NCBI GenBank assembly: GCA_945861275.1
Contig: CAMATZ010000011.1
Coordinates: forward strand, 57,335-121,334
Direction: 5' to 3'
Length of the DNA stretch: 64,000 nt
Origin: Bordetella parapertussis
GTDB lineage: Bacteria > Pseudomonadota > Gammaproteobacteria > Burkholderiales > SG8-41
A model generated the notes under the pieces. That model searched no databases. It was not told where the DNA came from and saw only the letters and a program-made list of their open reading frames with translations. Both the position numbers and the translations under genes were made by a program. This document shows, piece by piece, positions 8,433 through 16,148 of the stretch; positions within the stretch are counted from its first letter, which is position 1; each line of letters starts with the position of its first letter.

Positions 8433-8542
8433 CGTCATTCCGGCGAAAGCCGGAATCCAGTTCGTACCTTCACGCGAAGCATCTAATTTAAGCGCCCTCG
8501 GCGTTGTTTACACACTGGATTCCGGCTTTCGCCGGAATGACG
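8433..8542. repeat. MITE-like element with 28-bp inverted termini
   Basis: A 110-bp element whose ends, 8433-8460 and 8515-8542, are perfect inverted copies of a 28-bp unit. Each unit is itself a palindrome built around CCGGCGAAAGCCGG. The interior contains GCGAAGCATCTAA, which also occurs inside the element at 12309-12445. It lies between two minus-strand genes and has no coding capacity. Confidence 0.8.
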
Positions 8543-8583
8543 GATTAGAATAAATCCGGGGCAAAAAGAACTTAGCCGCTGCG

Positions 8584-9783
8584 TTACCTCAACTCCGCCA
8601 CCGCGCGCTGCATGCGGCGGCAGGCTTCTTCGAGTTTGTCCATGTCGGTGGCGATCGACATTCTGAAATACGGGGTCATGCCGTAGGCCGCGCCCAGCAC
8701 CACGGCGACACCGTGATCCATCAAATGCATCACCACGTCTGCCTCATCTTTGAGCACTTTGCCCTGCGGCGTTTTGCGGCCAAACAAATCGCCGCAGCGC
8801 ACGAATAAATAGAACGCGCCCTGGGGGTAGTTGGGCTGCAAGCCGGGAATGTCCTTGAACATTTCCAGCACGCGGTCGCGCCGCGCCTGAAACGCCGCGG
8901 CGCGTCCGGGAATGAATTCCTGCGGGCCGTTCAACGCTTCAACCGCAGCCCACTGACTGATGGAGCACACGCCCGCCGTGCTTTGGGATTGCAGCTTGAC
9001 GATATTGCGTATGAGTTCCTTCGGCCCCGCGGCATAACCGAGGCGAAAGCCCGTCATGGCGTAGGTCTTGGACACGCCATTTACCGTCAGCGTGCGGTCA
9101 TACAGCCCGGGCTCCACCTGCGCGATAGTGGCGAATTCAATGCCGTCAAAACGCAGATGCTCGTAAATGTCGTCGGTCAAAATCCACACCTGCGGATGGC
9201 GCAACAGCACATCCGCAAGCCCGCGTATTTCCGCGCGCGAATACACCGCGCCAGTTGGGTTGTTGGGTGAATTGAGCAGCAGCCATTTGGTGCGCGGCGT
9301 GATCGCGGCTTCCAACTGCGCAGGCGTGAGCTTAAAGCCGCTCTCCACCGTGCAAGCCACCTCGACCGGCGTGCCGTCCGACACCAGCACCATATCCAGA
9401 TACGAAATCCAGTAGGGCGCGGGAATGATCGCTTCGTCACCCGGCCCGATGGTCGCCAGCATCGCATTGAAAATAATCTGCTTGCTGCCGGTGCCGACCA
9501 TAATTTGATCGGTGGTGTATTGCAGCGCGTTCTCGCGCTGAAACTTGCGGCGCGCAGCTTCCTTCAATTCAGGTATGCCGTCGATCGGCGGATACTTGGT
9601 TTCATTGCGATCCAATGCCTCATTGACCGCCCGCTTCACGTTCTGCGGCGTGTCGAAATCAGGCTGGCCGATGGTGAGCGCGATGATGTCGCGTCCCTGT
9701 GAGCGCAGTTCGCGCGCGCGCTGCGTGGCAGCGGTGCTGGGGGAAAGTTTGATGCGGTCGAGCCGTTCGGCGTAGAAAGACAT
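8584..9783 (-). CDS. Class I PLP-dependent aminotransferase (AspC-like)
   Basis: A 399-residue fold-type I aminotransferase. The sequence shows LTIGQPDFDTP near residue 36, the PLP-contacting LLNSPNNPTGAVYSR block, TDDIYEHLRF, and the Schiff-base lysine in TVNGVSKTYAMTGFRLGY around residue 240. A conserved Arg in PYFRMSIATD near the C-terminus would bind the substrate carboxylate. Aspartate is the most likely amino donor, but this subgroup also covers aromatic and prephenate transaminases. It is cytoplasmic and is followed on the same strand by no obvious pathway partner. Confidence 0.88.
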   Translation of the reverse strand: MSFYAERLDRIKLSPSTAATQRARELRSQGRDIIALTIGQPDFDTPQNVKRAVNEALDRNETKYPPIDGIPELKEAARRKFQRENALQYTTDQIMVGTGSKQIIFNAMLATIGPGDEAIIPAPYWISYLDMVLVSDGTPVEVACTVESGFKLTPAQLEAAITPRTKWLLLNSPNNPTGAVYSRAEIRGLADVLLRHPQVWILTDDIYEHLRFDGIEFATIAQVEPGLYDRTLTVNGVSKTYAMTGFRLGYAAGPKELIRNIVKLQSQSTAGVCSISQWAAVEALNGPQEFIPGRAAAFQARRDRVLEMFKDIPGLQPNYPQGAFYLFVRCGDLFGRKTPQGKVLKDEADVVMHLMDHGVAVVLGAAYGMTPYFRMSIATDMDKLEEACRRMQRAVAELR

Positions 9784-9798
9784 GGTTACCTTTTGAAG

Positions 9799-10764
9799 TT
9801 ATTCAAACTTGATGCCTTGCTCGCGGATCACCTTGCCCCACTTGGCCGTTTCCTGCTTCTGGTGACTGACGAGTTCTTCGGGCGTACTGCCGACGGCATC
9901 GACGCCCTGCGCTTTGAGTTTTTCTTTCACATCGGCAGCAGCCACCGCTCTGACCACTTCACGGTTCACTTTACCGAGGATGTCGCGCGGGGTGCCCGCC
10001 GGCGCGAACAGACCGAATGAAGTTACCGATTCAAAATTCGGCAGCCCCGATTCATGAACGGTGGGCACCTCCGCCATCAACGGTGTGCGCTTCAGGGTGC
10101 TGGTGGCCAGCGCGCGCAGGCGGCCGGTTTTGGCGTGCGGCGCCACCGTGATCGCATCCACAAACGACAATGCCGTTTCGCCGCCGATCAGCGCCTGAAA
10201 CGACGGCCCGCCGCCCTTGTACGGCACATGGGTCATTTTGATTTTCGCCATGTTCATAAACAGCTCGGTCGCCATGTGGCTGGTGGCGCCCACGCCCGCG
10301 CTGGAAAAATTAATCTGCCCCGGCTGCGCCCTGGCCAGCGCGATCAGTTCCTTCGCACTCTTTACCGGCAGCGAGGCGTGTGCCGTCAGAATCTGCGGAT
10401 TCACCGCCACCAGTGATATCGGCGCAAAGGCGGTGTCGTTGTCGTATTGAATATTCTTGTAGAGATGCGGCGCGATGGCAAAAGTGCTGTTGGTGCCCAG
10501 CAGCAGGGTGTAGCCATCCGGCGGCGCTTTGGATGCGAACGCGTGGCCGATTGTGCCGGTGGCGCCGCCGCGGTTATCGATGATCCATTGCTGGTTGGTG
10601 TACTCCGCGAGTTTCTGTCCCAGAATGCGGCCTATGGAATCGGTGGAACCACCCGCTGCCCACGGCACGATCAGGCGCACGGTTTTGATCGGATATTCCT
10701 GCGCACCGGCGATGAGCGGCGCAATCAACAAAAGCGTTAGGCAAACAAGGCGTGACCGGTGCAT
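9799..10764 (-). CDS. Bug/TctC-type periplasmic solute-binding protein
   Basis: The ATG at 10764 gives 321 residues. It is chosen over an ATG 18 bases upstream because an AAGGAG ribosome site lies 9 bases before it. MHRSRLVCLTLLLIAPLIAGAQ is a signal peptide. The mature protein has the Bug signature VRLIVPWAAGGSTDSIGRIL and the second-lobe segment FSSAGVGATSHMATELF. Such proteins bind small carboxylates or amides in the periplasm, often for a tripartite TctAB permease. None is nearby, as for every Bug gene in this window. It directly follows the aminotransferase's upstream region on the same strand. Confidence 0.88.
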   Translation of the reverse strand: MHRSRLVCLTLLLIAPLIAGAQEYPIKTVRLIVPWAAGGSTDSIGRILGQKLAEYTNQQWIIDNRGGATGTIGHAFASKAPPDGYTLLLGTNSTFAIAPHLYKNIQYDNDTAFAPISLVAVNPQILTAHASLPVKSAKELIALARAQPGQINFSSAGVGATSHMATELFMNMAKIKMTHVPYKGGGPSFQALIGGETALSFVDAITVAPHAKTGRLRALATSTLKRTPLMAEVPTVHESGLPNFESVTSFGLFAPAGTPRDILGKVNREVVRAVAAADVKEKLKAQGVDAVGSTPEELVSHQKQETAKWGKVIREQGIKFE

Positions 10765-10826
10765 GGAAGCGTGCTCCTTCATAGACTTTGACTAACTATT
10801 CAGCGTAAACGAAGAGTCAAAAGCCT

Positions 10827-10933
10827 CCCTCACCTGGCGCTATGCGCCACCCTCTCCCGGAGGGCGAGGGTTTGTTCCCCTCTCCCTCCGGGGAGAGCGA
10901 AGCGAGGGGGGCGGAGCCGGCTAGGGGTGAGGG
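10827..10933. repeat. Self-complementary intergenic repeat (CCCTCACC...GGTGAGGG)
   Basis: Fills much of the 310-base gap between the divergent Bug and hydrolase genes. Outer arms CCCTCACCT and AGGGGTGAGGG pair, and inner hairpins GGCGC-TAT-GCGCC and CCCTCTCCC/GGGAGAG lie inside. A shorter relative is at 13777-13815. Nothing coding is seen in the gap. Confidence 0.65.
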
Positions 10934-11074
10934 AAGATGTTGACCTTGTCGTTCACGTTGAATAGATACGACCTTGACGAGAAGCATTTTACCCACAATC
11001 ACGCCAATACATAATGCAGGCGGGCAACGGTAGAATCACCGGATCCGATTCAGCCACAAAACAGGGAGCATCAC

Positions 11075-12304
11075 ATGATCCGTAAACTCAGAACCGAACG
11101 CGACGGCCAGCAATGGATGCTCGACCTGGCGCTTAATATGCGCGGCCGCGTGCAGAACTTCGAGCGCGACGATCTCGAAGTGCCCGCCGGCACGCGTGCG
11201 CGCAACTACCGCATGCTGCCCAAGGTGTGGCGCCAGGCTGCCGAACGGCACGAAGGGCTGGCCAAACGCGCCGAAGCGCGGGGGGCGAAGGCCACGGCAG
11301 TGTCCCATTACGACCATGCCGTTGAAGCCTACCGCATGGCGCAGCATCCGATATTTTTTGACAACCATCCCGTCAAAAAATATCTATACAAAAAATTGTC
11401 CGAAATGGTCGATCGCCGCAGCAAGGTTGCCGACTACCCGATTGAGCGCGTGGAAGTGCCGTTCGACAACGGCACCACCATTTCCTGTCTGCTGCATCTG
11501 TTGCCCGATCGCCGCAAGGCGCCATGTGTGATTTACGTGCCGGGCATGGATCAATCGAAGGAAGTGTTCCCCAAGGCGGGCCACAACGTGGCGCAGGCGC
11601 GCGGCTTTCACGTCATCGCCATCGACGGCCCCGGTCAGGGCAATTCGAACATGCAAAAAATCCGCTCGGTGGGCCTGAACTACGAGCGTGCCGGCGCCGC
11701 AGTGATCAGCTATCTGCGTACGCGCAAGGAAATCGACAAAAACAAAATCGCGATTTACGGCATCAGCATGGGCAGCTACTGGGGCCTGCGCCTGTCGAGC
11801 TACGACCATCGCGCAGCCGCGGTGGTGAGCTCGGTGGCGTGCTTCAACCCCAACAACACCATCTTCACGCAATCCTCGCCGCGCTTCAAACAGATGTTCA
11901 TGTACATGGCGGGCTACGACGACGAGGAAAAATTCGACGAAGAAGTCGCCAAACCAATGACGGTGCGCGGCTACCTCGGCAAGATCACCTGCCCGACGCT
12001 GCTGGTGACCGGCGAGTTCGATCCGCTGTGTCCGCTGGAAGACGCGGTGGAAGCCTTCGACGATCTCAAAGTGCCCAAGGAAATGTGGGTGATGGAGAAT
12101 CAGTACCACCCGCTGTGGGGACTGCAAAACCTGGGCGGACTCGATTGCCACGAGTATGTGCTCGACTGGCTGCAAGCGCTGTTCAGCAAAAAAATGAAGC
12201 CGAAGAAAAGCGGGCGCATTGCTTACGTCAAGGAGCATGGCGACGGGCCGTGGGGCAATTGCGAGTGGATGCCGCCGATAAAGCGCGGGCAGGCGTACTT
12301 CTGA
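11075..12304 (+). CDS. Alpha/beta hydrolase with helical N-terminal extension
   Basis: A 409-residue protein. Residues 1-125 are a helical, charged extension, followed by a hydrolase core: VIYVPGMDQSKE (oxyanion region), VIAIDGPGQGNSN, nucleophile elbow YGISMGSYWG (Ser near residue 232), acid GEFDPLCP, and a His in NQYHPLWG or LDCHEY. The overall layout resembles 2,6-dihydropseudooxynicotine hydrolase and other large esterase-like C-C hydrolases of catabolic pathways. The real substrate is unknown. A ribosome site CAGGGAG precedes the ATG. No signal peptide is present, so it is cytoplasmic. Confidence 0.82.
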   Translation: MIRKLRTERDGQQWMLDLALNMRGRVQNFERDDLEVPAGTRARNYRMLPKVWRQAAERHEGLAKRAEARGAKATAVSHYDHAVEAYRMAQHPIFFDNHPVKKYLYKKLSEMVDRRSKVADYPIERVEVPFDNGTTISCLLHLLPDRRKAPCVIYVPGMDQSKEVFPKAGHNVAQARGFHVIAIDGPGQGNSNMQKIRSVGLNYERAGAAVISYLRTRKEIDKNKIAIYGISMGSYWGLRLSSYDHRAAAVVSSVACFNPNNTIFTQSSPRFKQMFMYMAGYDDEEKFDEEVAKPMTVRGYLGKITCPTLLVTGEFDPLCPLEDAVEAFDDLKVPKEMWVMENQYHPLWGLQNLGGLDCHEYVLDWLQALFSKKMKPKKSGRIAYVKEHGDGPWGNCEWMPPIKRGQAYF

Positions 12305-12308
12305 TGCC

Positions 12309-12445
12309 CGTCATTCCAGCCCCCGATTAAAACATTCGAGGGCAAGCTCCAGCTGGAATCTAGTGCGTTTAACCATGCGAAGCATCTAAAATGAGATCCT
12401 TCGGATCGCGTTACGAACTGGGTTCCAGCGTTCGCTGGAACGACG
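12309..12445. repeat. MITE-like element, second copy with disrupted left arm
   Basis: A 137-bp relative of the element at 8433-8542. The left terminus is split by about 24 bases after CGTCATTCCAGC. The interior has GCGAAGCATCTAA, and the right terminus 12418-12445 is intact (CTGGGTTCCAGCG...GACG). It lies directly after the hydrolase stop and before the decayed Bug gene. Confidence 0.7.
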
Positions 12446-12480
12446 GGGTTGGGGTCGTTTACATTTAAGGGGAGAGCATC

Positions 12481-12838
12481 ATGTGCAAAGTTACTGTTGC
12501 GATTTCCGTTACCACGATGATCTGCAGCAGCGTGGCGACCTTCTAATCCATCGCCCTCTTATCCTGAGTTGCCGACAGTCGCTGAATCCGGAGTGCCGAA
12601 TTTTGAGGTGTTTGCCTAGGGCGGCATTGTTGCGCCCGGCGGCGTGTCGAAGGCCATCGTCTATCGCCTGAACGCAGAGGTCAACAAAGCGCTCGCAACG
12701 TCGACGGCCAATGAACAGTTTGCCGTCACCGGCAACGTGCCCACCGGCGGCACGCTTGAAGAGTTTGCCGCCTGCATCAAACGCGAAGTGGTCAAGTGAG
12801 CGGCAGTCATCAAGGGCGCGAATATCAAAGCGGATTAA
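12481..12838 (+). pseudogene. Decayed Bug/TctC-type solute-binding protein gene
   Basis: The ATG at 12481 opens a signal-like MCKVTVAISVTTMICSS that stops within 22 codons. In another frame, from about 12567, come LPTVAESGVPNFEVFA, a TAG at 12617, GGIVAPGGVSKAIVYRLNAE, then VPTGGTLEEFAACIKREVVK, a TGA at 12797, AAVIKGANIKAD and a TAA. These are the last third of a Bug protein; most of the two-lobed domain is deleted. Both internal stops fall where other family members carry Trp (TGG), so single-base changes explain them. The only recognisable parts are the two ends. Confidence 0.85.
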
Positions 12839-12848
12839 CGGGTACTTC

Positions 12849-12961
12849 GTAGGTTGGCGCTGAGCTTGCGAAGCCCAACACAGCGCAACACTGTCGATCC
12901 CGTACACACACATTTCGCGCCGTGCCTTTGTGTTGGGCTTCGCAGGCTCAGCCCAACCTAC
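12849..12961. repeat. Inverted repeat element GTAGGTTGG...CCAACCTAC
   Basis: Arms at 12849-12880 and 12931-12961 are near-perfect inverted copies (GTAGGTTGGGCTGAGC-type, with GCGAAGCCCAACA), about 50 bases apart. The right arm overlaps the 3' end of the hydrolase gene and supplies its final codons and TGA stop. Confidence 0.75.
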
Positions 12962-13757
12962 CGGATATGCTTGCTGCAAAATCCAGCATCAACGCGTTGA
13001 ATCTTTGCGGCTCATCTACAAACAGTGCGTGCCCGGCTTCGTTGAACACCTCGACGCGTGTTGCGGGGCGGTTCTTTTCGAGATTGCGCGCCTGTTCCTC
13101 GAACTGCGGCGTCACCACATACAGCAGCGGCTTTTTGAAAGCGTATGCACATTCTTTCCAGTGCTCGCGCGGAATGCCGGATGACAGCAGCGCGATGCTG
13201 TTATCCAGCGACATGCGTTTTACGTCTCGTAGCAGCTTGGCTACCTCGTTTTCAGGGCGCGGCTTCGCGTACATCTCACGCACAAAGCCATCCAGCGTCT
13301 TATCGCGATCCTTGCGCAACTCATCGAGGAAAGCGCCCCCCGGCGGCGGCACCGGCAATTCGCCGACGGAGCTATCGACCAGCACCATGCCGGCGAGTTT
13401 TTCTTCGCCGAAGCGATGGGCGTATTCAAGCACCTCCAGCGCGCCTAGCGACCACCCCACCAGCAGCACGTTTTGATAGGGCTGTAAAAATTCGTGTATG
13501 TCCGTCGCGCGGCGTGCGAAGGTGTAGCCGCTTTCGGGCGCCTCGGATTCGCCCTGCCCGCGTGGATCGAGTGTTATCACCGGATAGTGCGCAGCCAACC
13601 CTTCAAGCTGCGCCTGCCACAGCCATGCGGGCATGCACCAGCCGGGGATCAGTGCAATGGTGAGCGGGGCGTTTTGCGGTCCGCTTTCTATCGTGGAAAG
13701 AAAAACGCCGTCGCTGGTTTTAAAGCGGCGGCGGTGGGTCGTTTCGGGCGGTGGCAT
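12948..13757 (-). CDS. Alpha/beta hydrolase
   Basis: The ATG at 13757 gives 269 residues. The core includes ALIPGWCMPAWLW (oxyanion hole), VITLDPRGQGESE, the nucleophile elbow LLVGWSLGALE (Ser near residue 102) and a C-terminal EAGHALFVDEPQRFN with the catalytic His. It belongs to the fluoroacetate-dehalogenase/haloperoxidase-like esterase group; the substrate is unknown. No signal peptide. The last four residues GRLG and the TGA are encoded by the inverted repeat at 12931-12961, so the original C-terminus may have been altered by that element. Confidence 0.82.
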   Translation of the reverse strand: MPPPETTHRRRFKTSDGVFLSTIESGPQNAPLTIALIPGWCMPAWLWQAQLEGLAAHYPVITLDPRGQGESEAPESGYTFARRATDIHEFLQPYQNVLLVGWSLGALEVLEYAHRFGEEKLAGMVLVDSSVGELPVPPPGGAFLDELRKDRDKTLDGFVREMYAKPRPENEVAKLLRDVKRMSLDNSIALLSSGIPREHWKECAYAFKKPLLYVVTPQFEEQARNLEKNRPATRVEVFNEAGHALFVDEPQRFNALMLDFAASISGRLG

Positions 13758-13776
13758 AGTAGCGGGATGGCAGCCT

Positions 13777-13815
13777 CCCCTCACCCTAACCCTCTCCCCG
13801 CAAGCGGGGCGAGGG
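13777..13815. repeat. Short CCCTCACCC-type palindrome
   Basis: CCCTCACCCTAACCCTC followed by TCCCCGCAAGCGGGGCGAGGG forms a hairpin around GCAA. It lies between the hydrolase start and the stop of the next minus-strand gene, and could act as a terminator stem although no T-run follows. Confidence 0.5.
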
Positions 13816-13841
13816 AATTATGTTTTGTCGCGCACTCATAC

Positions 13842-14999
13842 TTAAGGCCGCGTCGCGAGTATCAGCCCGCTCTCCTGCCCTCTCCAGTGGTAGCCAAACG
13901 GAAACGGCAGCGCCTCACTCTTGGCGTCCTTGAACGCTTTGTCGAGATCGCTCTGATAACCCCACTCCATCGGCTTGATTGGTTTGTGGTACTTGCCGTA
14001 GAGCTTGGTGTTCCAGTTCGCCTGCTTGATATAGCGGTAGGGCACGCCAGTGTCGTCCTGAACCAGGATGTCGGACGAGGCCAGAATCATGTCGCGGGTT
14101 TTGGAGAACTGGTTGTCGTGCAGCAGATACGAAGCCGATTTAACCAAGGCTGATGCGGGTTTGTTACGGCCTATCCAATCCAGAAAATCAGGGTAAAACG
14201 CCAGCGCTTTGTCGGTGGCGTCGAGCGAAAAATAGCTCAATTCATGCACCTTGTTGGCAGCGGTAACGAAGGTGAGCTTCACCCCGCGCAGTATTTTGCC
14301 CGGACGCCTGGCCTTGGGTTCTTCGTAGGCTCTGGTCAATTCGGGGTACGGATCGACGGCTTCGATTTTCGCGATGCGCAGACCGGTCAGCGCCATCATG
14401 GTGGTGATAATGGGTACCACGCCTTTCAGATGCGGCGTGGTGAGCTGTTTGCCCATGTACGAGGTGATGAAGTAGTTGCGCTTAAAAATCTCGCTGAACG
14501 CATTGCGCACGTCATTCAGCAGGGCGTCGAATTCCCTGGGGCCCATGGATTCGAGATTGGGCAGCATGCCCGGATTCTCCAGGCTGAAAAACAGGTACTT
14601 GTCGTGATGCGGATACAGCGCCCATGCGTTGATGAAATCCGGGCCGCTGAACGGATACAGCAGGGTGCGGCCCGCCACGTCCTTGAGTTTGATTTCCTGA
14701 TCGCGCCACTTTTCTATGGTGTCCAGGCGTGCGCGCACGGATTTCCATTGCGCTTCCATCACCTCTTTGTGTTTTTTCCAGCTGTCGCTGGCGACCAGTT
14801 TGTCGATCACCGCATCGCCCGGCGCGGGCTGGATGCCCGCCATGACTTGCGCGGTGGCGGTGGCGCGCACGTCTACGCTTACTGCGACGCTTGCAGCGGG
14901 CTTCGCAATCGGCGGTTGTGCGTTCGCGCCTGCGTGGAAAACGACAAATAGCAGGGCGGCAATGGCACTGCGGCAGAGCGTGGCAAGCAGAGAAATCAT
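13842..14999 (-). CDS. Exported protein of unknown function, 385 residues
   Basis: The N-terminus MISLLATLCRSAIAALLFVV ends near HAGANAQ, a Sec signal peptide. The mature protein has recognisable conserved-looking blocks: LLYPFSGPDFINAWALYP, KYLFFSLENPGMLPN, GVVPIITTMMALTGLRI and YLLHDNQFSKTRD. I recall no named domain, although the PFSGPDF block looks like that of a widespread hypothetical family. It has no lipobox or membrane anchor, so it is probably periplasmic. It stands alone; the Bug gene downstream on the same strand is 160 bases away. Confidence 0.7.
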   Translation of the reverse strand: MISLLATLCRSAIAALLFVVFHAGANAQPPIAKPAASVAVSVDVRATATAQVMAGIQPAPGDAVIDKLVASDSWKKHKEVMEAQWKSVRARLDTIEKWRDQEIKLKDVAGRTLLYPFSGPDFINAWALYPHHDKYLFFSLENPGMLPNLESMGPREFDALLNDVRNAFSEIFKRNYFITSYMGKQLTTPHLKGVVPIITTMMALTGLRIAKIEAVDPYPELTRAYEEPKARRPGKILRGVKLTFVTAANKVHELSYFSLDATDKALAFYPDFLDWIGRNKPASALVKSASYLLHDNQFSKTRDMILASSDILVQDDTGVPYRYIKQANWNTKLYGKYHKPIKPMEWGYQSDLDKAFKDAKSEALPFPFGYHWRGQESGLILATRP

Positions 15000-15161
15000 G
15001 ATCAGGTTTACGAGAATGCCCGTTAGTTAGCCCAGAAGGCAAAGGGAGCGAATATATCAGAATGCGTCAGCGCCGCTTTGGTTGACTGCATAAATTGCTG
15101 TTTTGAAAAAAGTTATGCGGCGCGGATGCAACACCCCGCAAGCGTGCTGTTGGCGGCGCGG

Positions 15162-16148
15162 CTACTCCACCCGTATTCCGGCCACCTGCACCACCTTGCG
15201 CCAGCGCGCGATTTCGTCGATGAGGTGCTGGCGAAACTGATCGGGCGTGGTGCCCAGCGGCTCGCCGCCGTCGGCAACCATGCGTTCGCCGATGTCGGGC
15301 GCTTTGGCGGCTTTCACCAGTTCGGCATTGAGTTTCGACAGGATTTCCGGCGGCGTTGCCGCGGGCGCCAGCCAGCCGTTCCAGCTGGCGACTTCGTAAC
15401 CCGGCACGCCGGACTCGCTGACGGTGGGAATATCCGGCGAAGCTTTGACGCGCCGCGCACTGGTGACCGCAAGCCCGCGCATGCGGCCTGAGCGCGCGTA
15501 CGGCAAGCCAGACAGTATGTTCGCCACCGTCAATTGCACCTGCCCCGCCATCAGATCAATCAGCGCCTGCCCCGTGCCTTTATAGGGCACATGCGTCATC
15601 CTGATGCCGGCCATGCTGTTCAGCAACTCCACTGCCAGATGCACATTGCTGCCCTGCCCCGCCGAGCCGTAATCGAGTTTGGCGGGGTGCGCTTTTGCCA
15701 GAGCTACCAAATCGCGCACGGTTTTCACCGGCAGCGCAGGATGCACCACCACCAGAAACGGCGATTGGTTCACCAGCGAAATCGGCGCTAAATCCCTGAT
15801 CGGATCGTACGGCAGCGTTTTGCTAATCGCGGGTGTGATGCTGTAAGTGCCCGACACCGCCAGCAGCGTGTAACCATCCGCAGGCGATTTCAGCACCTGC
15901 AGGGTGGCAGTGACGCCACCGCCACCGGGCCGGTTTTCCACCACGAAGGAACGGCCGAGCGATTCGCTCAGTTTGTGCGCGAACAACCGTGCGACGATGT
16001 CAGTGGCGCCGCCAGGTGCAAAGCCCAAAATCACGCGCACCGGCTTGGTGGGATAGGCGCCGCTTTGCGCGTGCGCGAATGGCACTCCTATACACAACAA
16101 AAATATCAATAAAAACAAATACTTATGTATATCCTCTGCAATCTTCAC
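15162..16148 (-). CDS. Bug/TctC-type periplasmic solute-binding protein
   Basis: The GTG at 16148 is chosen because it overlaps the TGA of the preceding amidohydrolase (GTGA) and gives a credible signal peptide, ...HKYLFLLIFLLCIGVPFAHA. This makes 328 residues. The mature part shows VRVILGFAPGGATDIVARLF and LDYGSAGQGSNVHLAVELL, standard Bug ligand-loop segments. The overlap with an amidohydrolase gene suggests it delivers that enzyme's substrate. The hydrophobic core of the signal peptide is encoded by the recurrent AT-rich motif at 16102-16125. Confidence 0.87.
   Translation of the reverse strand: MKIAEDIHKYLFLLIFLLCIGVPFAHAQSGAYPTKPVRVILGFAPGGATDIVARLFAHKLSESLGRSFVVENRPGGGGVTATLQVLKSPADGYTLLAVSGTYSITPAISKTLPYDPIRDLAPISLVNQSPFLVVVHPALPVKTVRDLVALAKAHPAKLDYGSAGQGSNVHLAVELLNSMAGIRMTHVPYKGTGQALIDLMAGQVQLTVANILSGLPYARSGRMRGLAVTSARRVKASPDIPTVSESGVPGYEVASWNGWLAPAATPPEILSKLNAELVKAAKAPDIGERMVADGGEPLGTTPDQFRQHLIDEIARWRKVVQVAGIRVE
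16102..16125 (-). repeat. AT-rich recurrent motif, copy 2
   Basis: Minus strand TAAGTATTTGTTTTTATTGA followed by TATT. It matches the copy at 22183-22207 over about 24 positions with one indel. It falls in the signal-peptide codons of the Bug gene. Confidence 0.55.

Noticed and set aside
12797..12799. In-frame TGA in the decayed Bug gene as another selenocysteine codon
   Set aside because: A TAG also interrupts the same frame, the position is Trp in relatives, no hairpin follows, and most of the domain is deleted.
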